From positions 49,120 through 113,119 of the forward strand of contig JAHABX010000010.1 of the NCBI GenBank assembly GCA_018376135.1: a stretch of DNA of 64,000 bases, given 5' to 3'. Source of the stretch: Clostridiales bacterium (lineage in GTDB: Bacteria > Bacillota > Clostridia > Lachnospirales > Lachnospiraceae). The notes beneath the pieces were generated by a model. The model was not told where the DNA came from. It searched no databases and worked only from the letters and a program-made list of their open reading frames with translations. Made by a program: the position numbers and the translations under genes. Positions 26,338-35,868 of this stretch are shown here, piece after piece (position 1 is the first letter of the stretch; the number at the start of each line of letters is the position of its first letter).

Positions 26338-26693
26338 TTTTCCTTCCTCACTTCCCTGCGGATGATCATCTGGGTCACAATACCGCTGACCCCCATAACA
26401 AGTACGGTGGATATGACCGTGGCAGCCAGCACCTGGACGACAATACCGTCCAGAGCTCCCCAGGAATCCAGAAGCCCCACTGCTGCCGGAATGAACATCA
26501 GCGGCATGATCTCGATCAGGAACTTCGACGCATCCTTCACCGCCTCCAGCCGGATGATACCGGTCAGCAGTCCTGTCAGCAGGAGCAGAAGTCCATAGAT
26601 GGATGCCGGAATCGGCAGGGGAATCAGGTATTTCAGAACCTCTCCCAGAAATGTGATCAACAGGATCCATAAAAATTGTCGAATATATTTCAT
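26334..26693 (-). CDS. lrgA: LrgA/CidA family holin-like protein
   Basis: The 119-residue protein has four membrane helices and the CidA/LrgA signature (LIPLPIPASIYGLLLL, then LIEIMPLMFIPAAVGLLDSW). AGGAAG precedes the ATG. It forms a translationally coupled pair with lrgB. No LytSR or LysR-type regulator for the pair lies beside it in this window. Confidence 0.9.
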   Translation of the reverse strand: MKYIRQFLWILLITFLGEVLKYLIPLPIPASIYGLLLLLTGLLTGIIRLEAVKDASKFLIEIMPLMFIPAAVGLLDSWGALDGIVVQVLAATVISTVLVMGVSGIVTQMIIRREVRKEK

Positions 26694-26829
26694 AGCATTT
26701 TCTTCCTTTCTTACGACAAATTCTATGCCATCATACTCTATCCGTCAAGTAGATGCAGGAAACCCATCCGAATGTTTTTTGCCGCCTGCTCATACTATGG
26801 TAATAAGAAATATTTTCGGAGTCTACCAT

Positions 26830-27621
26830 ATGAACCGTTCATTTCTGAGAAACATCGGTACACTGAGTCTCTGCCTTCTTCTGGTCATCGCCGGAGCCGG
26901 AGCCTTTCAGGGAAAATCCGGTCCCGTGTCTGCCCATATTGAAGGCAGAAATCTCCCGGTCTACTGCGTAAAATCAGAAGCCCCGAAGGTGTCCATAAGC
27001 TTTGATGCCGCATGGGGAAATGAGGATACACCGCAGATCCTGTCCATCCTTGAAAAATACAATGTAAAAACCACCTTCTTCATGACAGGGGGCTGGGTCG
27101 AGTCCTTTCCGGATGATGTAAAAGCCATTGCCGCAGCCGGACATGATCTGGGCAACCACAGTGAAAATCATAAGCAGATGTCTCAGATCAGCGCAGAGGA
27201 ATGCAGGCAGGAGATCCAGAAGGTCCACGATAAAGTGAAAGAGCTTACCGGAAAGGATATGATCCTGTTCCGACCGCCATACGGAGATTACAATGACACA
27301 CTCATCGACGCTGCCAACAGCATCGGCTATCACGTGATTCAATGGGATGTGGACAGTCTGGACTGGAAGGACTACGGAGCAGATGCCATCGTCTCCAAAG
27401 TCCTGGATCACAAGCATCTGGGAAACGGCTCCATTATTCTTATGCATAACGGTGCCAAATACACCAAGGATGCCCTGGAACGGGTCATCACAGGACTTCA
27501 GGAAAAGGGTTATGAGATTGTCCCCATATCAGAGCTGATCTACAAAGAAAACTACGAAATGGATCATGAAGGACGGCAGTTTTTGAAGGAAAATAAAAAT
27601 ACAGAAAATAATGAAACCTGA
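26830..27621 (+). CDS. Polysaccharide deacetylase
   Basis: The 263-residue protein starts at MNRSFLRN, 8 nt after CGGAG; earlier ATGs lack a good ribosome-binding site. An N-terminal helix (signal or anchor, residues 8-26) precedes a NodB-homology domain with the metal Asp (SFDAAWGNED), HxxxH motif (GNHSENH) and RPPYGDYND and LMHN motifs. It should remove acetyl groups from peptidoglycan or another N-acetylglucosamine polymer outside the cell. The SFDAAWGN form resembles the PdaB-type group linked to sporulation. Confidence 0.85.
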   Translation: MNRSFLRNIGTLSLCLLLVIAGAGAFQGKSGPVSAHIEGRNLPVYCVKSEAPKVSISFDAAWGNEDTPQILSILEKYNVKTTFFMTGGWVESFPDDVKAIAAAGHDLGNHSENHKQMSQISAEECRQEIQKVHDKVKELTGKDMILFRPPYGDYNDTLIDAANSIGYHVIQWDVDSLDWKDYGADAIVSKVLDHKHLGNGSIILMHNGAKYTKDALERVITGLQEKGYEIVPISELIYKENYEMDHEGRQFLKENKNTENNET

Positions 27622-27633
27622 ATTCAACAACAA

Positions 27634-27670
27634 ACCCTTCGTGGAGCTTCCATGAAGGGTCATTCTTTAT
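27634..27670. terminator. Terminator between convergent genes
   Basis: ACCCTTC (27634-27640) pairs with GAAGGGT (27654-27660), with an inner TGGA/TCCA. T-rich sequence follows on both strands, so it can serve both the deacetylase and the HAD gene. Confidence 0.6.
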
Positions 27671-27677
27671 TCATCTC

Positions 27678-28520
27678 TTATATAATATGCATCCGTTCCA
27701 ATTCCCGGATCACACCGTCTTCTTCCACTGGCTCACAGATACGGTCCGCAATTGCCTTCAGCTTTTCATCTCCGTTTCCCATAACCACTCCACAGGCTGC
27801 ATGCTCGATCATCTGGTAATCATTCATGCTGTCCCCGAAGGCAATGGTATTTTGAATATCCTGCTTCAAAAGCTCAGCAGTCCGACGGATCGCAGTTCCT
27901 TTATTGGCGGAACGGGAGATCAGCTCTCCGTTATAATAGGAAGCATCGCTGTCCTGCTGGAAAAACGCAATATAAAAATCCTCTTCCAGTGCCTTATAGA
28001 TCTGTTCCACCCGTTCCTTTTCCCACAGCATGAAAGCAACCTTAGGAATCGGGATCTTCCCGGAATCCCAAGTTTTCACAGACTCCACATCACTCCGGCG
28101 ATTGAAGAATTCCCTCCAGCGGTAAAGCTCCGGGTTTTCATTCGGAATCGGATCCATCCCTCTGAGAAGACGCTCTCCTTTCTCCGAAACATAGATCCGA
28201 TCATACCCCTCCAGCATGTAGACTCCGTCCAGATCTTCCAGCGTCCGGCATGCCTTTTCCAAAAGCTCCGGTTCCAGTGCCGTCCGGTAAGCATTCTGTC
28301 CATGAATCCAGATATCACTTCCTGCGCTGGCAATAATACCATCCAGTTCCATATCTCTGAGCTCCTCCGGAAGCATGCAGTGAGCCCGCCCGGTACAGAT
28401 AAATACCCTGTGTCCATGCTTCCTTGCCAGACGCAGTCCATCTCTCACCTCCTGCCGGATTCCTTCACCCGGTATAAGAATCGTCCCATCTATATCCAAA
28501 AATATCAGCTTTTGTTCCAT
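27678..28520 (-). CDS. HAD-superfamily Cof-type phosphatase
   Basis: The 280-residue protein has the HAD motifs: DIDGTIL (motif I), ICTGRA (motif II), and GDSMNDYQMIEHA followed by GVVMGNGDEKLK (motifs III/IV). The large insertion between motifs II and III is a type IIB cap as in Cof/YidA-like sugar-phosphate phosphatases. Substrate unknown. It is the last gene downstream of the glycan operon, 47 bp after the first GT2 gene, so it may be co-transcribed. Confidence 0.85.
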   Translation of the reverse strand: MEQKLIFLDIDGTILIPGEGIRQEVRDGLRLARKHGHRVFICTGRAHCMLPEELRDMELDGIIASAGSDIWIHGQNAYRTALEPELLEKACRTLEDLDGVYMLEGYDRIYVSEKGERLLRGMDPIPNENPELYRWREFFNRRSDVESVKTWDSGKIPIPKVAFMLWEKERVEQIYKALEEDFYIAFFQQDSDASYYNGELISRSANKGTAIRRTAELLKQDIQNTIAFGDSMNDYQMIEHAACGVVMGNGDEKLKAIADRICEPVEEDGVIRELERMHII

Positions 28521-28567
28521 ATAATCTATTCTCTGTCCTTTCTGTCTGTTCCGTCACTCTGCCAGGT

Positions 28568-29626
28568 CTACTGTATATGAGAAAACACTCCGTAATAGAA
28601 TGCAAAGAATATCTTTGTCACCACATAGCAGGGCAGCGTAAGCCCGTGCTTCATGAAAAAGATGTAAAGCCGTACTGACAGTCCGATGCGGTCCATGGTA
28701 TGATTTTTCAGCGCCTCCTGCACAGAAGCGTCCCGGCACATCGCCTTTACATTGGCAAGCACCTGCTTAAAAGGTTCTTTCTTATTTCTCCATATCTCAT
28801 TCTTCACTGCCATAACAGCGAGACTCAGAAAATCATTCCGTATCTGCGGGCGAAAATCATAGACTGCCTTTTCATCGGAGATCGCCTCCATACGTTCCCG
28901 GAGCAGTTTGATCTTCTTCAGATAATCCGGATCATGCTTCCCGGTCATAGAGGACATATTATACCAGTAATGGTACGGATAATACTCCGGGATCGTACAG
29001 ATCTTTTCCGCATCCAGCACTGCCCCAAAGACCATCTGCAGATCCTCTCCCACGGTAACCCGGTCATCCCACAGCTCCAGATTCTGCTCCACCAGTCTTT
29101 TCCGGAAAAGCTTTGTCACACGGGAGGGCTGAATGGTCCGCCCGATAAAACTGCCGTCATTGAGCAGCACCGGGAACAGTGCCTCCATCTCCCGGCGGTC
29201 ATATACACTCAGATCCATGCGGTTCGTCTCTCTGCGGGGCGGATAACCAGGATCCTCATAATCAAAGACCAGCCCTGCCATTGCCATGTCTGCCCCCTGC
29301 TGTGCAAGCGCCTGCCAGAGCCGTTCATACATATCCGGCTCGATCCAGTCATCACTGTCCACAAATCCCACCAGATCGCCGGATGCATGGCGCACACCTT
29401 CCTTCCACGCAGAGGTAAGCCCTCCGTTCGCCTTGTGAACGGAAATCACATTTTCATATTTCTCTGCATACTCATCGCAGATCGCCGGACAGCGGTCCGG
29501 GGAACCATCATCCACCAGAATGATCTCTATATTCTCATAGGTCTGTGCCAGAATACTGTCCACACAGCGTCCCAGCACCTTCTCCACGCCGTATACCGGT
29601 ACGATAACACTGATTTTCTCTCTCAT
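28568..29626 (-). CDS. GT2 family glycosyltransferase
   Basis: The 352-residue protein has an N-terminal GT-A domain (ISVIVPVYGVEKVLGRCVDS, EIILVDDGSPD, DLVGFVDSDDWIEP with the DxD metal site) and a helical C terminus. It should add a sugar to a lipid-linked surface glycan in the cytoplasm. The ATG overlaps the stop of the upstream GT2 gene (ATGA). Confidence 0.9.
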   Translation of the reverse strand: MREKISVIVPVYGVEKVLGRCVDSILAQTYENIEIILVDDGSPDRCPAICDEYAEKYENVISVHKANGGLTSAWKEGVRHASGDLVGFVDSDDWIEPDMYERLWQALAQQGADMAMAGLVFDYEDPGYPPRRETNRMDLSVYDRREMEALFPVLLNDGSFIGRTIQPSRVTKLFRKRLVEQNLELWDDRVTVGEDLQMVFGAVLDAEKICTIPEYYPYHYWYNMSSMTGKHDPDYLKKIKLLRERMEAISDEKAVYDFRPQIRNDFLSLAVMAVKNEIWRNKKEPFKQVLANVKAMCRDASVQEALKNHTMDRIGLSVRLYIFFMKHGLTLPCYVVTKIFFAFYYGVFSHIQ

Positions 29627-30600
29627 ACGGACTCCTGCATTCGCTTTAACAGCTTTTCATAAGAAGCCGGGGACATATCGAACAGACGATAGCCGGCCCG
29701 GGTCTGGAAAGGCAGCTGAGCGATCCACTCTGCGCCCTGAGCGCGGTAGCCTCTCAGCCGTTCCTTTAATTCCTTCCGGATCTCTGCCGCACCCTCCACC
29801 TCATCGGTACACCGGAAATAAAAGGTGATACACGCGTCACACAGCTTGCGGTACGCCTGCGGAAGCAGCTTTTCATAGCCTTCCTCCCGGAAAAACCGGA
29901 TGCGTTCCTCATGAGCCTCCAGCCACTGAAGTCGTTTTCCGGAAAATCCGGCGGTAATGCTTCCGGTATTTTCCGTGAAATACCCATACAGTGCCCGATC
30001 CAGAAACGCAAGCTTTCTGCTCTCATGAAACAGACGGTAGGTGGTTGCCTCATCCTCATGGATCCGTCCTACCGGATATCGGATCTCCCGGAACAGGTCT
30101 CTGTGGTACAGCTTGTTCCATGCCACTACAAAATACGTAGCTTCCTCCTCCGGTCCGTAGAGCTGCTCCATCAGACTTTCTCCCCTGTAGATTCTCCAGG
30201 CGTCCTTTTCCTCTCCGGACAGCGGTTCTCCCTGTACATAAGAAAATCTGCACTGTCCGATCTCACAGCCGGACTGCCGGACCAGCTCATACAGCGCCCG
30301 GATAAAATCCGGTGCCACATAGTCATCCGAATCCACAAAAGCAAGATACTCTCCCTTTGCCGCATCAATTCCCGCATTGCGCGCCCCGGACAGTCCTGCA
30401 TTCTTCTGATGAATGACACGGATCCGCCTGTCCTTCCCGGCATATGCATCACAGATCGCCGGACAGCCATCCGGAGAACCGTCATCTACCAGAATGATCT
30501 CCAATTCCTCATAGGTCTGACAGCGCAGACTCTCCACACACCGTTCCAGATATGCCTCCACCTTATAGATTGGTACAATAATACTGATTAATGGGTTCAT
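29623..30600 (-). CDS. GT2 family glycosyltransferase
   Basis: The protein has 325 residues from MNPLISIIVPIY, whose ATG follows AAAGGA by 5 nt. A longer open frame overlaps the previous gene and is not needed. GT-A motifs are EIILVDDGSPDGCPAICDAY, SGARNAGIDAAKGEYLAFVDSDDY, and a family insert with an acidic EDEATT. It is the middle one of three GT2 genes of different sequence, so each probably makes a distinct linkage of the same repeat unit. Confidence 0.9.
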   Translation of the reverse strand: MNPLISIIVPIYKVEAYLERCVESLRCQTYEELEIILVDDGSPDGCPAICDAYAGKDRRIRVIHQKNAGLSGARNAGIDAAKGEYLAFVDSDDYVAPDFIRALYELVRQSGCEIGQCRFSYVQGEPLSGEEKDAWRIYRGESLMEQLYGPEEEATYFVVAWNKLYHRDLFREIRYPVGRIHEDEATTYRLFHESRKLAFLDRALYGYFTENTGSITAGFSGKRLQWLEAHEERIRFFREEGYEKLLPQAYRKLCDACITFYFRCTDEVEGAAEIRKELKERLRGYRAQGAEWIAQLPFQTRAGYRLFDMSPASYEKLLKRMQESV

Positions 30601-30602
30601 TG

Positions 30603-31613
30603 CTATCCTTTCCTTCTCATCCAGTGTACAAACACTACCGCCATACGGCGCAGTATACAGAGCAGATACACCGTACGCGTCATCTTCCGTTTCAGGAAAA
30701 ACCACAAAATACGATAATCCAGAGCGGTAAGCACCGCTTCATCTCCACGGCTTTCCACAAGTGGGTCATGGGCATATCCTCTGATGACCGCAAGCTTTTC
30801 TCCATATGACATACCTCTGTCTGCGGGAAGCTTCCCGCATTCATCCAGCACCTCATTCATATACCTGGTAAAGATCCTGCCGCCCTCATGAGGCTTCCCC
30901 CACATCTCCTTATAGAACCGCTCCGTCTCCTCACATACCCTCGCCGCCAGCTCCATACGATTCCGACGCTTTCGGGAAGACAGCGTCACCCGGCTTTCTT
31001 CCTGTATATAATAGCAGAGAGGTTCTGCCAGCACCGCGATCCTGCTGCATTTCCTCATATATTCCAGATTGAAGAGCAGATCCTCCCCCAGACTTAGAGA
31101 GGTGTCAAATCTCCCTATCCGGCTTCGCCGGAACAGCTTGTTCCATGGCATATTCAGATAACTCTTCTCATAGAGGGCAAGAAAATCCTCCGCAAAATCG
31201 CCGATTCTGCAGACTCTTGTCTCCCCCGGTATCTTCCGGATATCCGCACCGTCATAGATATGATGGAAGCCGCACAGCACCAGATCACTGTCTGACTCCC
31301 GCTGCAGCTGTCCCATTTTCTCCAGATAATCTGCTGCCACATAATCATCACTGTCCGTAAACAGCAGAAACTCACCCTCTGCCGCTTCCATACCCGCGTT
31401 TCTTGCCGCGGACACGCCTGCATTTTTCTGATGAAGCACCTTCACCCTTTGATCCTGCTTGGCCAGCCGGTCACACAGTACCGCACTGCCGTCCGTAGAG
31501 CCGTCATCTACCAGGATCAGCTCCAGATCTTTCTCCGTCTGGACAAGCCAGGATCGGACACATCTTTCCAGATCCCGCTTGGCCTGATAGACCGGAATAA
31601 CCACACTGTACAT
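30603..31613 (-). CDS. GT2 family glycosyltransferase
   Basis: The 336-residue protein has VVIPVYQAKRDLERCV, ELILVDDGSTDGS, SAARNAGMEAAEGEFLLFTDSDDY and a later LGEDLLFNLEYM, the features of GT2 wall and capsule glycosyltransferases. Its start lies one base from the stop of the flippase gene. The C-terminal 30 residues are basic and hydrophobic, suggesting peripheral membrane association. Confidence 0.9.
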   Translation of the reverse strand: MYSVVIPVYQAKRDLERCVRSWLVQTEKDLELILVDDGSTDGSAVLCDRLAKQDQRVKVLHQKNAGVSAARNAGMEAAEGEFLLFTDSDDYVAADYLEKMGQLQRESDSDLVLCGFHHIYDGADIRKIPGETRVCRIGDFAEDFLALYEKSYLNMPWNKLFRRSRIGRFDTSLSLGEDLLFNLEYMRKCSRIAVLAEPLCYYIQEESRVTLSSRKRRNRMELAARVCEETERFYKEMWGKPHEGGRIFTRYMNEVLDECGKLPADRGMSYGEKLAVIRGYAHDPLVESRGDEAVLTALDYRILWFFLKRKMTRTVYLLCILRRMAVVFVHWMRRKG

Positions 31614-33149
31614 CTATGCCGCCCCTTTCAGCTTCGACCGTACCATCTGCAGCACCATGTCCCGCTCGGTCTTTCTCAAAATGATGAAAAAATTCACCAG
31701 CAGTGCCAGCGGACCCATAACCATGCCGGTCACTATAAGACTTCCCCAGGACCGGACGGGATAAACCATCCTTGACAAAATCCCCAGTATGACGATCGTA
31801 CCTATGGAGAACAGTCCCAGCAGAATGTCACTGTAAAAGCGGCTCCACCGGATCTCCAGACAGCGCGCTGCATAGACCGGCGTAAAGATCAGATTTCTCA
31901 AAAGTCCGGTCAGCATACTGGACAGGGCAAAGCTCATAACTCCAAGATTGGTGGCGCTCAGAAGCACCAGCGACAGTATGGCGGAAAATACACCGGATCC
32001 CACCATAACCAGAGAATTCCACTTTACCTTCTTTGTGATGATAAATACATGATACAGCACCTGAATACTCATGCTCACATAGAGCACGCCCACCGACAGA
32101 AGAGATAACCGATGCAGCATGACCGGATCCTTGGTCGGCATCCACAGTGCATAAAAATCCATTCCGTATGCCGTCAGGAATGCAATGGGAATACTCATGA
32201 TAAAGATCAGAATGCGATTGCAGCTTTTGATGATCTGTACCAGATTATCCTTATCCCCTTCCGCGTAAGCGATGGTGATCTGCGGATTAAACACTCCCAC
32301 TACCGTCCCCATAAGACTGGAAATAGAAGTAGGAACCATCTTCGCCAGTGACAAGAGGGTCATGGAAGCCCCTCCGTCTGTGATCAAAGCCCCTGCCAGC
32401 AGGATATCCACTCCGTCCAGCAGCACCTGTCCCAGACGGGTCAGGGAATTCCAGGCTCCCAGAGAGATCAGCTCCCACACCTTTTTCCACCGGAAAAAGG
32501 CAGTGCGGATATGGATCCCCGGCAGAAGCTGTCTGGTGAACCTGCGGTTCCAGAAGGCAATATATGCCGTACTGATCACCGAAGCCGCCCCCACAAACCA
32601 GAGGGTGGGCTTCCACACCGTAAATGTCACGAACAGGAACAGGATCCGAAGAAGATCCGCATACATGGTCCGGATAGAAGTCAGATCCAGCCGATTCGTG
32701 GCGTAAGTGGACACGCCGTACACAGAGGTGATGATGCTCAGGAAGAAGTTACCGAACACGAATGCCCACAAAAGCTGTACATCCAAAAGCAGATTTTCCG
32801 GCACATCCAGAAACGGCATATATCCCATGAAGAGCACGATCACCAGTGCCGGAAGAAGGAAAATGCCTGCCATCAGCACATTCCCGAAAAATACAGAGGA
32901 AAAATACTCATTTGCCTCCTTTTCCTCTCCCCGGTGAATGTGGATCGTCACAAAGCGGCTCGCCATGGTATTCAGGGCAGACACCACGATCTGTGCGTAC
33001 AGGACAAACTTGTTTGCCAGATCAATAAATCCATAGGTATTCGCAATCTGCGCCTCAATGATGGGTGCCAGGAAAAAACTGATTCCCATATTGACCGCAA
33101 AAGCAAGAAGCTGGGCAGCCATATTGACTGCCAGTCGTTTTTTATCCAT
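31614..33149 (-). CDS. Polysaccharide flippase (Wzx-like, MATE/MOP superfamily)
   Basis: The 511-residue protein has 12-14 predicted membrane segments and the MOP fold seen in oligosaccharide exporters (AFAVNMGISFFLAPIIEAQ, ALNTMASRFVTIHI, TRLGQVLLDGVDILLAG). It should move the lipid-linked glycan made by the downstream GT2 enzymes to the outer membrane face. AAGGAG precedes the ATG. Confidence 0.85.
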   Translation of the reverse strand: MDKKRLAVNMAAQLLAFAVNMGISFFLAPIIEAQIANTYGFIDLANKFVLYAQIVVSALNTMASRFVTIHIHRGEEKEANEYFSSVFFGNVLMAGIFLLPALVIVLFMGYMPFLDVPENLLLDVQLLWAFVFGNFFLSIITSVYGVSTYATNRLDLTSIRTMYADLLRILFLFVTFTVWKPTLWFVGAASVISTAYIAFWNRRFTRQLLPGIHIRTAFFRWKKVWELISLGAWNSLTRLGQVLLDGVDILLAGALITDGGASMTLLSLAKMVPTSISSLMGTVVGVFNPQITIAYAEGDKDNLVQIIKSCNRILIFIMSIPIAFLTAYGMDFYALWMPTKDPVMLHRLSLLSVGVLYVSMSIQVLYHVFIITKKVKWNSLVMVGSGVFSAILSLVLLSATNLGVMSFALSSMLTGLLRNLIFTPVYAARCLEIRWSRFYSDILLGLFSIGTIVILGILSRMVYPVRSWGSLIVTGMVMGPLALLVNFFIILRKTERDMVLQMVRSKLKGAA

Positions 33150-33182
33150 AAAAACTCCTTTATCTCATGACCAGGGATCCCC

Positions 33183-35798
33183 TTACACCATCGTCACCTG
33201 TTTGATCAGATAGGTAAGCGTCAGAAGCTGCCCCGCCACCACTGCCGTACAGATGCCCCGGTCCATATTCCGGTTCAAAAGAATCCCCCGGTTTTTAAAT
33301 GCCGTCAGAAGGATCAGCATGAAGGGCAGAAAGTATCTTCCCTGTACGCCTTCTACCGACACATGGCCCACCGGCGTCCACTGAAGCAGCATTCCCAGAA
33401 GGATCAGCCCTGTACTTCCCAGACAGGTCAGGATCATCCATGCCCTCTGTCCTCCCCGGATGCGCACCGTACTCTCCCGGCTGTCACAGATGGACAGGAA
33501 CAGCAGAAACCAGAACAGCAGCACCACCAGCATGGAGGTCTCGATCTCCACCCAGCCCAGCTTATAGCCCACCAGGGATTCCAGGTAAAAGCCAATCTTA
33601 TCAAACATGGTATTTGCCATTATATAGATAAACTCCAGCGGTTCTCCAAGGAAATACCCAAGCGTATATCCGGTCAGATATTCCGCCCCGTCACCGGTGC
33701 TCACCACGCTGGTCGCCGCCGTCGTATTTACAATCCCTGTCACCGTCTGCATATGCTTCAACTGAAATACCAGCAGCGGGATACCCAGCAGCGCCCCCAT
33801 TGCCATATATTTTCTTTTCTTTTCGCCATATGCATCCGACGGAATCAGAAGCGGCAGGAAAGCAAGGGTCAGATAGCTTCCTCCCTTGCAGTATATCAGC
33901 GTCACCGCTGCCAGCTCCATCAGCACCATACGCTGTCCCGTCATCCTTCTGCCCGAAAAGACAGCCTCCAGGCACAGGCAGCTGTAAAAGAACAGGATAC
34001 CGTGTACCATGGCATCATGAGAGAAGGAGGTGCACTGCTGCAGATTCATAGGAAGCAGCGCCAGCACAAACAGCGTCGCCTTCCCGAAGGGCAGCCGCTT
34101 CATGCCTGCCCATGCAAGCAGGGCAAATACCAGCAGATTCAAATATCTCGCCAGCAGGAGCATAGGAACGGTCCCCCAGTGAAGCAGCCGGGCAAAACTC
34201 ATACCAAGCACCGCCGGCAGATAGAACAGGATACTTCCTTCAATATTGCTGTTCACCGCTGCCGCCACCATCGTATCATCCTGCACCCCGGAAAATAGTC
34301 CATAATAGATATTCCGATAGTTGCCAAAGGATGGAGCTGAAGTGAACTCTACGGCAGCGTCCTCCGCGCGCATCAGACTTTTCGTATCCCCCAGAGATTC
34401 ATAACCCAGAAGCCGGTTGCTGTACCGGTATGCCATATCTATATGCTTTGCCTCGTCCGGCACCATCTGCGGTGTCAGCATCACATTATAGATCAGCCCG
34501 AAAAACAGGATCGTCAGAAGAAACACCGTCTCGATCCGCGCCTTCTTCACAAATGCAGCATACCAGAACAGGCACAGAAATGCCTCCACGCCAAGAAACA
34601 TAAAGAAGAAAAACTTCTTCAGGAAAATATTAAAATACAGGTACGCATTGACGCACAGTCCTTCGTCACTTGTCATAACAGTCAGACCGCTGTCCCACAG
34701 CTCCTGAGAGAATTCCATATCGATCCGATACTCGTGATCTGTCACCCCGGTCTGGGAATCCTGAAATAAAAGCCCCACATACTCGCCGGAGATGAACTGT
34801 CCCGCCTGCACATCCGCCTCACAGAGCACCTTGTTTTCTGTTACATCCGTCACGGACGCATGCATAACTCCTTCCGTCAGCACGGTCCCTTCCTCGAGAT
34901 AGAAACGGATCCCAAATCCGGTCAGCCTGTCCTCCTGCGGAGTCACGGTCTGGCTCAGAAAAGCAGTTTCTTCCGTAATGGGGAGAGTCTCTCCGTTGGG
35001 CTCCAGCAGCAGCGTCTTCTCCGTGGTATTCTGGGCAATCCGGATCCTGGTATCATAGAGATAAAAGAACAACAGCGCCCCAAGGGCAAGAACACCTGCG
35101 AGAGCCAACACCTGCTTTCTATTCGGCAGAATCAGACCCTGTCTTTTCTTTCCGGGCTTTTTCCCCGTTTCTTTTACAAATCCGTCGGCACTGTACACTC
35201 CCAGACCCGCCAGGAAAAGAAGCAGACCCACAAACAACGGCTTCTGATACTGATGCGCCCAAACCGTGTAGGTCAGATTATAGACCAGACTTTTCTCCAG
35301 AGGAACGCCGTCATAGACCGCCTCACCGGGAGTCACCGTAGTCTCATTCAGCCAGATGGAGGGTCCCTTCTCTTTCGCATCACAGGTCATCCGGATCCGG
35401 ACCGTATCCGGCAGTTCATCCAGTTCCGCAAAAGGAAGCTTCACAAACAGAAACTGATCCTCTGTAAGCTCCTTCAGCTCAAAGTCCTGACCACCGATGA
35501 CCGTATCCTCATGAAACGCCAGTATCCGAAGCGTTCCTTCTGTAAACTCATGACCATTGACCGCAAAGAAAAATCCAATCTCTTCTACGGTCTCAGCCGG
35601 AGGTTCAAAGGTAAACTCCAGGAGTCTTCCATCTGTAAGCTCTCCTGTCGTACTTCCAAGATTTGCCTGATTGGCTCCCTCCAGTCCCTGGGACTGCTGC
35701 TGCCGCACAGGTACTGCCATACCCGCCGCCACGACAAGAAGACAGATCAGCGCCCATATGACCAGATATTTTTTCTCTTTTTCCAGCTTTCTTCCCAT
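33183..35798 (-). CDS. Large membrane protein with DUF2142 domain
   Basis: The 871-residue protein has an N-terminal helix, two extracytoplasmic beta-rich regions (about residues 35-175 and 265-375), and a membrane domain with about 11 helices. This includes the DUF2142 hallmark TPQMVPDEAKHIDMAYRYSN. The acidic PDEAKH loop resembles the first loop of GT-C glycosyltransferases. It heads the glycan operon, so it may polymerise, decorate or sense the glycan; the reaction is unknown. Confidence 0.75.
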   Translation of the reverse strand: MGRKLEKEKKYLVIWALICLLVVAAGMAVPVRQQQSQGLEGANQANLGSTTGELTDGRLLEFTFEPPAETVEEIGFFFAVNGHEFTEGTLRILAFHEDTVIGGQDFELKELTEDQFLFVKLPFAELDELPDTVRIRMTCDAKEKGPSIWLNETTVTPGEAVYDGVPLEKSLVYNLTYTVWAHQYQKPLFVGLLLFLAGLGVYSADGFVKETGKKPGKKRQGLILPNRKQVLALAGVLALGALLFFYLYDTRIRIAQNTTEKTLLLEPNGETLPITEETAFLSQTVTPQEDRLTGFGIRFYLEEGTVLTEGVMHASVTDVTENKVLCEADVQAGQFISGEYVGLLFQDSQTGVTDHEYRIDMEFSQELWDSGLTVMTSDEGLCVNAYLYFNIFLKKFFFFMFLGVEAFLCLFWYAAFVKKARIETVFLLTILFFGLIYNVMLTPQMVPDEAKHIDMAYRYSNRLLGYESLGDTKSLMRAEDAAVEFTSAPSFGNYRNIYYGLFSGVQDDTMVAAAVNSNIEGSILFYLPAVLGMSFARLLHWGTVPMLLLARYLNLLVFALLAWAGMKRLPFGKATLFVLALLPMNLQQCTSFSHDAMVHGILFFYSCLCLEAVFSGRRMTGQRMVLMELAAVTLIYCKGGSYLTLAFLPLLIPSDAYGEKKRKYMAMGALLGIPLLVFQLKHMQTVTGIVNTTAATSVVSTGDGAEYLTGYTLGYFLGEPLEFIYIMANTMFDKIGFYLESLVGYKLGWVEIETSMLVVLLFWFLLFLSICDSRESTVRIRGGQRAWMILTCLGSTGLILLGMLLQWTPVGHVSVEGVQGRYFLPFMLILLTAFKNRGILLNRNMDRGICTAVVAGQLLTLTYLIKQVTMV

Positions 35799-35811
35799 AA
35801 AATATCCTCAA

Positions 35812-35849
35812 AGAAAGGCAGACTTGAAGCGAAGATACTTTCAAGTCTG
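35812..35849 (-). terminator. Terminator after cdaR
   Basis: CAGACTTGAA (35819-35828) pairs with TTCAAGTCTG (35840-35849), followed on the minus strand by CCTTTCTTT. It separates the cdaA-cdaR unit from the glycan operon. Confidence 0.65.
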
Positions 35850-35868
35850 TCCCGTCTATTTCTATTTT

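Noticed and set aside
26338..26670. Long upstream extension of the LrgB frame
   Set aside because: It overlaps the whole LrgA gene; LrgB starts at the coupled ATGA at 26337.
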